This document shows positions 1 through 6,324 of a DNA stretch of 47,817 nt, piece by piece. Numbering within the stretch: the first letter of the stretch is position 1; every line of letters begins with the position of its first letter. The position numbers and the translations under genes were made by a program. The notes under the pieces are model-generated. The model had not been told where the DNA came from, did no database searches, and saw nothing but the letters and a program-made list of their open reading frames with translations. The DNA is taken from positions 1 to 47,817 of the forward strand of contig JAUVCV010000016.1 of assembly GCA_030595665.1 (NCBI GenBank), read 5' to 3'. The DNA is from Methanogenium sp. Its GTDB lineage: Archaea > Halobacteriota > Methanomicrobia > Methanomicrobiales > Methanomicrobiaceae.

Positions 1-59
1 ACGAGCTTTGCGAGCGGGTCAGGGATGTGGTTGAGAACTTCCTGTTCGATTTCTTTCAT
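1..59 (-). CDS. N-terminal fragment of an unidentified protein
   Basis: Only the first 19 codons lie in the window (start MKEIEQEVLNHIPDPLAKL). The ATG at 59 is supported by an AGGAG Shine-Dalgarno sequence about 9 nt upstream and by a TATA box at 115-123. The fragment is too short to identify a family. The leader has an unusual pair of adjoining inverted repeats covering the ribosome binding site (described separately). Confidence 0.5.
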   Translation of the reverse strand, partial: MKEIEQEVLNHIPDPLAKL

Positions 60-95
60 GGAGATTTTCTCCTGTGCACGGAATCGTGTGCACAG
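60..95 (-). promoter_or_regulatory. 5' leader with two adjoining hairpins covering the ribosome binding site
   Basis: On the minus strand the leader holds a perfect 8-bp inverted repeat (CTGTGCAC at 72-79 against 88-95, 8-nt spacer). It is followed at once by a 5-bp inverted repeat (60-64 against 68-72, 3-nt loop) whose 5' arm is the Shine-Dalgarno GGAGA and whose 3' arm abuts the ATG. In RNA the ribosome binding site would be paired. The outer dyad could equally be a DNA operator near the transcription start. The repeats are seen directly; a regulatory role is inferred. Confidence 0.45.
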
Positions 96-113
96 AAGTT
101 GATTGGATTGTTT

Positions 114-123
114 GGTATATAAA
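114..123 (-). promoter_or_regulatory. TATA box of the partial gene at 1-59
   Basis: The minus strand reads TTTATATACC, a good archaeal TATA box. Its centre is about 60 nt upstream of the ATG, which predicts a start of transcription near 90-95, at the edge of the outer hairpin. Confidence 0.5.
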
Positions 124-475
124 GAAAAACACTGCAATGTGCGTGTATTAAAATATTTTATGTGGGCCCTGTTTATGAGGGGAGAAAGAGAACAACAGGG
201 TAACAGATATTATCAGAGGAATTTTCCCCTGCCTAAAAATAGCCTGTCCGGAAGAGACCGTCCCCACTGTGTGTGATCGGAGGGGATCGGGGAAACCGGC
301 AGTCTTCCGGGTCTGGTTTTTGAGAGTATATTTGATGGGATTGTTTGGTGGGATTGGTATGAAAAAGTTCCATCCGGCCCCGGTGTCTTTCAGTGACAAC
401 AGGATTGAATGGAAGGTCTGGTTCTGTATACTATTTTCTCGAAATGCTCGAAATGCTCGAAATGGTTCGGTGGTT
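124..475. other. Gene-poor intergenic region with a 9-bp triplication
   Basis: I see no credible gene. Short open frames here lack ribosome binding sites and family signatures. At 440-466 the unit CGAAATGCT occurs three times in tandem, the last copy with one change. Around 242-256 there is a stretch resembling the hairpin region found downstream of the paralogous gene at 1860-2264, so this is probably the 3' untranslated region of the gene ending at 476. Confidence 0.4.
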
Positions 476-1213
476 TTACTCAGCGGATGGACCGCCACGG
501 TGTAAGCCGTTCCCTGCATCTGCGGGCCGGTTTTCCTGCATGAAGGTGTGAACAGCTTCACGGTCACCATCTGCAAAAGCGGTCTCAAGTGTGGTCGTGT
601 CAACGCCGTTTGCCTGCATATTCTGGATCATTTCATGCATACGGTCTTCGTTCATTGCAGGTCTGTCGCCGTTCTGTTCAGGTGCATCTGCAGGGCGGTT
701 TTCCTGCATGAAGGTGTGAACAGCTTCACGGTCACCATCTGCAAAAGCGGTCTCAAGTGCGGTCGTGTCAACGCCATTTGCCTGCATATTCTGGATCATT
801 TCATGCATACGGTCTTCGTTCATTGCAGGTCTGTCGCCGTTCTGTTCAGGTGCATCTGCAGGGCGGTTCTCCTGCATGAAGGTGTGAACAGCTTCACGGT
901 CGTCGTTCTCAATAGCAGTCTCAAGTGTGGTCGTGTCAACGCCGTTTGCCTGCAGCTTCTGGATCATTTCCTGCATCCGTTCTTCGTTCATTGCAGGTGC
1001 ATCTTCATTCATGGCAGGTCTGTCGCAATCCATTGCAGGTCTGTCGCAATCCATTGCAGGTCCGTCGCCGTTCATTGCCGGTGCATCACCATCTGTCATC
1101 ATGCCACCGCGTCCCGCTCCGTCGCCCATGCCCATCGGTGCTGCCATGGCAGCACAGACACACAGCATGGCAAGGCCGGTCAGTGCCAATACAACTTTAC
1201 TACTTTTATTCAT
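476..1213 (-). CDS. Secreted protein A with three tandem ENRPAD helical repeats
   Basis: A 245-residue exported protein. The start at 1213 has CAGGAG about 8 nt upstream and is followed by a signal peptide (MNKSSKVVLALTGLAML...). Next comes a Met/Asp/Gly-rich linker with repeated PAMN and PAMD units (about 25-75). Three tandem copies of a roughly 56-residue domain follow, each a probable helical hairpin: an MQEMIQ-like helix, NGVDTT, ETA helix, then an EAVHTFMQENRPAD helix. Copies 2 and 3 are nearly identical in DNA, which indicates recent duplication. The same domain occurs once in the lipoprotein at 1860-2264. I do not recognise a named family; the Met-rich part might bind metal, but that is speculation. 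The upstream promoter carries the AACC-N4-GGTT dyad. Confidence 0.75.
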   Translation of the reverse strand: MNKSSKVVLALTGLAMLCVCAAMAAPMGMGDGAGRGGMMTDGDAPAMNGDGPAMDCDRPAMDCDRPAMNEDAPAMNEERMQEMIQKLQANGVDTTTLETAIENDDREAVHTFMQENRPADAPEQNGDRPAMNEDRMHEMIQNMQANGVDTTALETAFADGDREAVHTFMQENRPADAPEQNGDRPAMNEDRMHEMIQNMQANGVDTTTLETAFADGDREAVHTFMQENRPADAGNGLHRGGPSAE

Positions 1214-1294
1214 TCTTAAACTCCTGTTTTTTGGGTCCGGGCAGGGAGTGGAACACCTCGCCGGGCCTCTGTTCATAAGGTTCACGCGGAGGGG

Positions 1295-1344
1295 TATAAA
1301 TGCATAAAATAGGGAAAATATTACTTTGCAACCATGAGGTTGCA
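1295..1344 (-). promoter_or_regulatory. Promoter of secreted protein A with AACC-N4-GGTT dyad
   Basis: A perfect inverted repeat TGCAACC-ATGA-GGTTGCA lies at 1327-1344. A TATA-like element (plus-strand TATAAATG from 1295) lies downstream in the direction of transcription, with an AAATAGGG block between them. The distance from the first base of ATAAATG (1296) to the first base of the AACC core (1330) is 34 nt, the same as in the promoters near 2344 and 6276. Confidence 0.6.
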
Positions 1345-1859
1345 CGACAATACCATGATCATATCCATCACTCCCGGTTCAGGTCACCAGGCCGGCCATC
1401 CGACAATAGTAATATAAATCTTGTTTCTGTATGAGGGTGCAATGACAGACGCACAGCATGGCAACCACATTTTCAGACATCCCCCTTCCTCTGAGACGGA
1501 AAAATGCTGTTTTCTGCATTAAATGTATGCCCGTTTTTCAAACCATCTGCAGGAAAGATATGCCCCGGCTGTTTCCCGGATATCAAAACAATACCGAACG
1601 AAAGGAGGACAGGTTTGCACCCGAAATATATATTCACCCATATGGTAAACCCGGACATATACCAGAGGATGAAACCCCTGATTCAACAAAACCAAAAGAA
1701 ACAGTTCAGGTCTGCCGGTATAATAATATTCCACCCGAAATAAATCAGGGAAGGATTTATTTCCAAATAAAACTCATCCAGGACCCGGCCTGCCAAACCC
1801 GCCTGTCCAAAAGAGACAGGCAACAATCACCTCATATTCACAAACCGCGATTTCGGTAT
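1345..1859. other. Intergenic region between the two secreted-protein genes
   Basis: No supported gene. A plus-strand TATA-like AATATAAATC at 1411-1420 precedes a 26-codon frame from 1442, too short and plain to call. A long plus-strand frame crossing 1458-2252 runs antisense through the gene at 1860-2264 and has no family features. A 7-bp hairpin near 1801-1821 is listed separately. Confidence 0.4.
1801..1821 (-). terminator. Hairpin downstream of secreted protein B
   Basis: A perfect 7-bp inverted repeat (GCCTGTC at 1801-1807 and GACAGGC at 1815-1821, 7-nt loop) lies about 40 nt past the stop codon of the gene ending at 1860. There is no strong T-tract, so it may stabilise the 3' end rather than terminate transcription. 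Confidence 0.35.
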
Positions 1860-2264
1860 TTACCGCTGGGGAGAGGGACCGTCCGGACGGCCTCCGGGGA
1901 CACCATCTGCGGACCGGTTCTCCTCTATGAAGGCCATGACAGCATCCATATCGCCGTCTTCAAGAGCTGCTTCGGCTTCAGTGGTGTCAATGCCATTCTC
2001 CTTCAACATCTGAAGTATCTCCAAGACTTTTTCGCTATCCATCTCAGAAGTTTCACCCGGCGGCATGCCATCGGCGGGGACGGAACCAGTCGCAATGGTG
2101 TTCTTTACGGGTGCGTCATCAACTATCTCCTCATTGGAAGAGGGAACAACAGCGGATCCGGTGTTTTCAGTCGTTGCAGGCTGTGTGGTGCAGCCGCAGG
2201 TAAGGATTATGCAGACCACAGCAAAGCCGGCAAGTGCAATCAATATTTTTGAACGTTTTTCCAT
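1860..2264 (-). CDS. Lipoprotein B with a single ENR helical repeat
   Basis: A 134-residue predicted lipoprotein. The ATG at 2264 follows AAAGGAG. The N-terminus (MEKRSKILIALAGF...) ends in a lipobox-like LTCGC about 25 residues in. A Thr/Ser/Val-rich linker leads to one copy of the same domain repeated three times in the protein at 476-1213: MDSEKVLEILQMLKENGIDT, then GDMDAVMAFIEENRSADG. The two genes are therefore paralogues, one soluble or secreted with multiple domains and one lipid-anchored. Their promoters share dyad and spacing, so co-regulation is likely. Function is unknown. Confidence 0.75.
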   Translation of the reverse strand: MEKRSKILIALAGFAVVCIILTCGCTTQPATTENTGSAVVPSSNEEIVDDAPVKNTIATGSVPADGMPPGETSEMDSEKVLEILQMLKENGIDTTEAEAALEDGDMDAVMAFIEENRSADGVPGGRPDGPSPQR

Positions 2265-2343
2265 AATGTGTCTCCTTTCAGCATCCATTCAGGACGGGAA
2301 TTCAACGCCCCGTCCTCTGATTAAAGATTACTCCAATAGGAGG

Positions 2344-2392
2344 ATAAATGGAAAGAATAGCGGAGATTACAAGAATAAACCGCAGGGTTGCA
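2344..2392 (-). promoter_or_regulatory. Promoter of lipoprotein B with AACC-N4-GGTT dyad
   Basis: A TATA-like ATAAATG (plus-strand reading) starts at 2344 and the dyad core AACC-GCAG-GGTT starts at 2378, again 34 nt apart. The half-site GGTTGCACGA is identical to that upstream of the gene at 476-1213. The other half-site is weaker outside the core. Confidence 0.55.
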
Positions 2393-2467
2393 CGATAACC
2401 GTATTTGTATGGGAAGAGCAGCACCAGAGGCACACACCATACCAGATGAAATCCATCAAAACCCCAG

Positions 2468-2695
2468 TCACAATAGTCGGTTCAATTCTTCAACAACCAT
2501 ATGAGCCTGTTTTAATATGTGAGACAGGGTAGAACGTTTTATTGGTTTATGTGCAGGGATGGTCAGTTTCAGGGTTTCTGTCTGTATGTTTTTTTGCATA
2601 CGAATGTGACTGCCACGCTGACGGACAACAACCCATCCATCCCGCTGAAACGCTTAAATAAGTGAATCATAATCGATAGCCGGAATTTTGGTCAT
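2468..2695 (-). pseudogene. hicA: hicA toxin gene interrupted by an early TAA stop
   Basis: The ATG at 2695 overlaps the hicB stop codon (ATGA). Reading on gives MTKIPAIDYDSLI, a TAA at 2654-2656 (codon 14), then AFQRDGWVVVRQRGSHIRMQ and so on to a TGA at 2468. The second part is a clear HicA mRNA-interferase domain, with the catalytic-histidine motif RGSHIRM and a C-terminal SHILKQAHM. A single base change would restore a 75-residue protein of normal HicA length. The stop is ochre, so pyrrolysine insertion (UAG) does not explain it. Reinitiation from internal codons looks unlikely because the first strand would be lost. Probably an inactivated toxin with its antitoxin retained; a sequencing error is the alternative. 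Confidence 0.75.
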
Positions 2696-2895
2696 ACCGC
2701 AATTTCGACCTGTTCGGCCGCGTCACTGAAAATCCCGTCATCTTCTATTGGTTCCAGATAGAGAGCAATTGCTTCCCTGATATTCTCTAAGGCTTCTTCA
2801 CGTGTATCCCCCTCACTGATACAACCAGGAAGTGCCGGAACAAATACGGTATACCCTCCTTCCTCACTGGGTTCAAGAATGACACGCAATTTCAT
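2692..2895 (-). CDS. hicB: HicB-family antitoxin
   Basis: A 67-residue protein of the HicB type: a compact beta-alpha-beta fold with the signature GGYTVFVPALPGCISEGDTR followed by an EEALENIREAI helix. The start at 2895 follows GGGGAGT, and a TATA box lies at 2917-2926. It overlaps the downstream hicA remnant by ATGA, and the antitoxin-first order is known for some hicBA pairs. It lacks a C-terminal DNA-binding extension, so it would act by binding the toxin. With hicA interrupted it may be an orphan. Confidence 0.8.
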   Translation of the reverse strand: MKLRVILEPSEEGGYTVFVPALPGCISEGDTREEALENIREAIALYLEPIEDDGIFSDAAEQVEIAV

Positions 2896-2916
2896 AGAAG
2901 TAACTCCCCGTATGAA

Positions 2917-2926
2917 CACATATAAG
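2917..2926 (-). promoter_or_regulatory. TATA box of hicB
   Basis: The minus strand reads TCTTATATGT here, about 26 nt upstream of the likely transcription start, which would lie just before the GGGGAGT ribosome binding site. Confidence 0.4.
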
Positions 2927-3035
2927 ATACGGGTATCCGGCAATATTTGAGCTGGGCCTTCCGGTCCAAAAGCAGACTTTGGACAATACTCAGTGTTCGA
3001 AGGCATTCGTGCCCTCCACAGGTGCACTCATGCTC

Positions 3036-3069
3036 AAAAAAAGGGGTTGAAGCCTGCCCCGTCCCAGGC
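3036..3069 (-). terminator. Terminator of the exporter operon
   Basis: Directly after the permease stop codon the minus strand has a hairpin with arms GCCTG and CAGGC (3052-3069), then a run of seven T residues (3036-3042). It separates the ABC operon from hicBA. Confidence 0.5.
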
Positions 3070-3072
3070 GGA

Positions 3073-4281
3073 TCATTCCGCCCGCAGAGCCTCAATCGGG
3101 TCAAGGTTCGACGCCCGCCATGCCGGGTAGACACCCGATATGACACAGATGACAGCACCGATGATCATCCCTTCCGGGACATTCATGATGCTGTCCCATG
3201 CAAAGAAATACTCCGTCGTCCCGACCATCCCGAAGACGACCACGTAGCCAATGAGAAGGGACAAAATCGCCCCGATGCCTGCCCCAACGACCCCTATGAT
3301 CGCCGCTTCATAGACAAACATCCGCAAAATTTCATCCTTCTGCGTCCCGATACTCCGGAGGATACCAATCTCGCGTATCCGTTCGGTGACCGACATCATC
3401 ATCACATTGAAGATGGAGACTGCCGCCACAAGAAGGGAGATGCCTGCGATACCGATAGCAAATGATGTCAGTGTCCCCAGTGTTGAGGAAATGGACTCAA
3501 GCATCCGGCTGGAGTCCTGTATCTGCACCTCATCATCCTTCCTGTTCAGCGATTCATCAATACTCTCTGTGACCGCATCAATGTCATTAATATCGTCAAC
3601 AATCACGTTGACCTGGGTATACTCGTCCTCATTGTCATACCGGCCGGTGAAGAACTTCTCGGTCGCAATAATCGCATTATCTGAACTCAGATCCATCGAC
3701 ATGCCCCGTTCTTCGAGGATGCCCGTTACCCGGACAGTCGACTCCCCTTCTTCATCATCCTCATCGCCGATGGTGACCTTGCTCCCGACTTCGATGTCGT
3801 AGCGCTCAATGAAATCCGGGCCGACGACGACCTGTGATGTCGTGGAGGGAAAACTCCCTTCGGTAAGCGTCAGCACATCTTTCATCGCCTCATCGTCCAT
3901 CGCGTAGATGGTCGAGCGGCCATTTTCAGAGCCTGCTTCAATGGAATCACTCTCTGAATAGAGGAAATAGACATACGAAGAGCCCGCAGCCTTTCTGATG
4001 TCGTTGTACTGGTCAGGGTCCAGGAAGTCATCCTCATCACTACTTCCGCCCCCCATGCCAAACCCGCCTCCCCCGCCCCCGCTGTCAGGCTTGACAACAA
4101 GGACATTCGCGGTTGCCGAGAGTTCTTCCGTCACAGAGAGGGTCATATTTGCTGAGATCATCCCGATGGACGCAATCGCAACAACGCCAATAACAATGCC
4201 AAGCGCCGCAAGAACCGACCGTAAGAGGTTCAGCCGCACACTCCGCACCGAGAGCTGGAGAATAATATCAGGTTTTTTCAT
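3073..4281 (-). CDS. ABC transporter permease, FtsX/MacB type
   Basis: A 402-residue inner-membrane permease of the FtsX/MacB superfamily. It has one N-terminal membrane helix (about 20-44), a large extracytoplasmic MacB-type domain (about 50-270), and three C-terminal helices (about 275-300, 320-348, 366-388), ending in the conserved PAWRASNLDPIEALRAE. A Gly/Asp-rich loop (SGGGGGGFGMGGGSSDEDD) is inserted early in the outer domain. The start overlaps the ATPase stop (ATGA), so the two are translationally coupled. With the ATPase and the COG1361 protein it forms a three-gene exporter of a kind common in methanogens. The substrate is unknown; the family moves lipids, peptides or small molecules out of the membrane. 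Confidence 0.9.
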   Translation of the reverse strand: MKKPDIILQLSVRSVRLNLLRSVLAALGIVIGVVAIASIGMISANMTLSVTEELSATANVLVVKPDSGGGGGGFGMGGGSSDEDDFLDPDQYNDIRKAAGSSYVYFLYSESDSIEAGSENGRSTIYAMDDEAMKDVLTLTEGSFPSTTSQVVVGPDFIERYDIEVGSKVTIGDEDDEEGESTVRVTGILEERGMSMDLSSDNAIIATEKFFTGRYDNEDEYTQVNVIVDDINDIDAVTESIDESLNRKDDEVQIQDSSRMLESISSTLGTLTSFAIGIAGISLLVAAVSIFNVMMMSVTERIREIGILRSIGTQKDEILRMFVYEAAIIGVVGAGIGAILSLLIGYVVVFGMVGTTEYFFAWDSIMNVPEGMIIGAVICVISGVYPAWRASNLDPIEALRAE

Positions 4282-4952
4282 ACAATCCTCCCGTCCTGTA
4301 TCATAATCGTGCGGTCGGCATACTCCGCCGTTGACGCGTCATGAGTGACCATGATCACCGTTCGCCCCTCGCGGTTGAGACGGGCGAGCATCTCCATGAT
4401 CTGGGTGCTGGTCTTTGAATCCAGATTGCCGGTCGGTTCATCACAGAGGAGAATCGACGGTTCATTGACGAGTGCCCGTGCAACCGCCACCCGCTGCTGC
4501 TGGCCGCCGGAAAGTTCCGCCGGACGGTGAGCGGCAAGCGCCGCGTCGATGCCCACCGAATCGAGAAGGGCCTGCACCCGTCCGGTGTCATCGTATTTCC
4601 GGTCCCTGAGAACCAGCGGATATTCGACATTCTCGAATGCCGTCAGCAGGGGAATGAGGTTGAACTTCTGGAAGATGTAGCCAATTGAATCCCTCCTCAG
4701 TGCGGTCAGGTCGAAGTCACTGAGCTGGCTGATATCCTGCCCATCGATTTTCACCGTACCGGAGGAGGGCACGTCCAGACATCCAATCTGATTCATGAGA
4801 GTCGATTTCCCTGACCCGGACGGGCCCATGATGGCGACGAACTCTCCCTTCGCAATAGAAAGGGAGACGCCGTCAAGTGCATGGACATCCCCGGAGAGGA
4901 GGGGGTATATTTTGCGCACATCAACGAGTGCAATAACCGGTGTGGAGTCCAT
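4278..4952 (-). CDS. ABC transporter ATPase, LolD/MacB type
   Basis: A 224-residue ATPase. It has Walker [10 protein letters not shown] (43-51), Q-loop Gln95, signature LSGGQ (147-151) and Walker B ILLCDEP followed by TGNLDS, which is typical of the LolD/MacB subfamily that pairs with FtsX-like permeases. I chose the ATG at 4952, preceded by AAGGTGA 7 nt upstream; a GTG at 4967 overlapping the previous stop is the alternative. Overlap or close spacing with both neighbours indicates one operon. Confidence 0.9.
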   Translation of the reverse strand: MDSTPVIALVDVRKIYPLLSGDVHALDGVSLSIAKGEFVAIMGPSGSGKSTLMNQIGCLDVPSSGTVKIDGQDISQLSDFDLTALRRDSIGYIFQKFNLIPLLTAFENVEYPLVLRDRKYDDTGRVQALLDSVGIDAALAAHRPAELSGGQQQRVAVARALVNEPSILLCDEPTGNLDSKTSTQIMEMLARLNREGRTVIMVTHDASTAEYADRTIMIQDGRIV

Positions 4953-4963
4953 TGTGGTCACCT

Positions 4964-6223
4964 TCACTTCTCTTTGTGCAGACGGGCCCGGATGCTGTCA
5001 CGTGCCCGTGCAAGGTAGCCTTTTCTCCATCCGATAAGACCACCTGCGATGATGAGTATCCCAAGGATGATGGGTATGAACGGGATCTGCGCAAATCCGC
5101 TGCCCATGCTGCTCATGGGGCCTCTCGCACCACTTGGCCCACCGGAGGCGTCACGCTCTGCAGGTGCGGCACTCTCGCCATCTGCACTGGCACCGCTCTG
5201 ACCGGTGACCATATATTCCTCCTCGTAGATGTTGCCGTCCTCATCCTTGTACGTGACAAGGACAGGCACCTGTCCTGCGCCCTGCATCGTGTAGGTCACT
5301 TCAAATCCGGAGAAGTCGTCCGGTTCAAGGGCACCGATGACCGCAACAGGGTTCGGATTTGTAGGCGTTGCCGGGTCTCCCACGGTCACCATCACAGAAT
5401 ATGCCTCTTCAAGACCGGCGTTTGTCACATCTCCTGACACCGTCACGGTCCCACCGGACGAGGTCACTTCGACCTCGTTTACCACCAGATCAGCCGCCGT
5501 CTTGTCAGTCCCGAAGGTGACGGGAATCGAGACAGTCGTGCTGTGTTCATTGACACCGTTTCTATAGTCCACGGTAAAAGTCAGGTCACCCTCTTCTTCC
5601 GGGGTGATTTTAAAGGCAACTTCAGCGGATTCGTCCTTTTTGAGGTCGCCTACAAAGTAACTTGTCTGGTCACTCTTTATGCCATCTGTTACCGGTGTAA
5701 TCGTGACAGCACTCAGACTCCCATCGCGGGGATTGCCAACACGGACCGTGATATCTTCGGTCTTTCCTTCGGTGAAGGTCTCCGGCACTCCCAACAGGGA
5801 TACCTGCGGAGTGGTGTCATCCACAATCACCGGGATGGAAGTCCGCAGGGAACCGGACGTCCCAAAATCAAGGTAGAAGGACGGGTAAAATATACCTTCC
5901 GCAGGTCCTGCCTCCACAAGGAAAGTGAATTCCATGGAATTCTTCCCGCCGATATCGCCAACGACCTCATATGCATCGTCATTGACGACAACAAGGTCAT
6001 TCGTGTAGAGTTTCGCCCGGTCAATGGAGGCGCTTTCCTCACCGGAGTTCGTTATCTGAATGGTAATAAATGCCTGATCACCCGGCATCAGTGTCTCGGG
6101 AGATTTCGTAATTCCTGTCACTGATATCTGGGATGAAGGGTCTGATGTGGTATCCGTTGCCGCAGCCGCAATGCCACACATTGCCATGATGACGAGCAGT
6201 GCGACACCTATTCTGTAATTCAT
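4964..6223 (-). CDS. COG1361-type extracellular adaptor protein with C-terminal membrane anchor
   Basis: A 419-residue exported protein. It has a signal peptide (MNYRIGVALLVIMAM...), several immunoglobulin/CARDB-like beta domains (for example SVTGITKSPETLMPGDQAFI and DLVVNEVEVTSSGGTVTVSG), a Ser/Gly/Ala-rich stalk near 350-375, and one C-terminal membrane helix followed by a basic tail. COG1361 proteins commonly precede LolD- and FtsX-like genes in archaea, probably in a role analogous to MacA. The start at 6223 lies about 53 nt from the TATA element and has an AGAGG-like site. The operon has its own dyad promoter although the kinase gene lies only 98 nt upstream. Confidence 0.8.
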   Translation of the reverse strand: MNYRIGVALLVIMAMCGIAAAATDTTSDPSSQISVTGITKSPETLMPGDQAFITIQITNSGEESASIDRAKLYTNDLVVVNDDAYEVVGDIGGKNSMEFTFLVEAGPAEGIFYPSFYLDFGTSGSLRTSIPVIVDDTTPQVSLLGVPETFTEGKTEDITVRVGNPRDGSLSAVTITPVTDGIKSDQTSYFVGDLKKDESAEVAFKITPEEEGDLTFTVDYRNGVNEHSTTVSIPVTFGTDKTAADLVVNEVEVTSSGGTVTVSGDVTNAGLEEAYSVMVTVGDPATPTNPNPVAVIGALEPDDFSGFEVTYTMQGAGQVPVLVTYKDEDGNIYEEEYMVTGQSGASADGESAAPAERDASGGPSGARGPMSSMGSGFAQIPFIPIILGILIIAGGLIGWRKGYLARARDSIRARLHKEK

Positions 6224-6275
6224 ATCTGTATGCCTCTGTATTCGTATACAACAGAAACATCTCACTCAGACAGAT

Positions 6276-6324
6276 ATATATGAAGAAAATAGGGAGAGGT
6301 GTATCATGCAACCGCGAGGTTTCA
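6276..6324 (-). promoter_or_regulatory. Promoter of the exporter operon with AACC-N4-GGTT dyad
   Basis: ATATATG (plus-strand reading) starts at 6276 and the dyad core AACC-GCGA-GGTT starts at 6310, a 34-nt offset identical to the two promoters near 1295 and 2344. Outer arms are TGCAACC and GGTTTCA (one mismatch). The dyad overlaps the stop codon of the kinase gene (6322-6324), so the site is fitted into the end of coding sequence. Confidence 0.6.

Noticed and set aside
548-1219. Long plus-strand open frame opposite secreted protein A
   Set aside because: Its repeats are the antisense of the ENRPAD repeats; no ribosome binding site or family features.
1446-1465. 20-nt copy of the secreted protein A signal-peptide DNA (also at 1155-1174)
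   Set aside because: Similarity does not extend beyond about 20 nt, so a duplicated gene remnant cannot be shown.
1458-2252. 264-codon plus-strand open frame
   Set aside because: Runs antisense through lipoprotein B, which has a lipobox, ribosome binding site and a paralogue; the plus frame has no recognisable features.
2654-2656. Possible pyrrolysine readthrough in hicA
   Set aside because: The codon is TAA, whereas pyrrolysine uses UAG; selenocysteine uses UGA.
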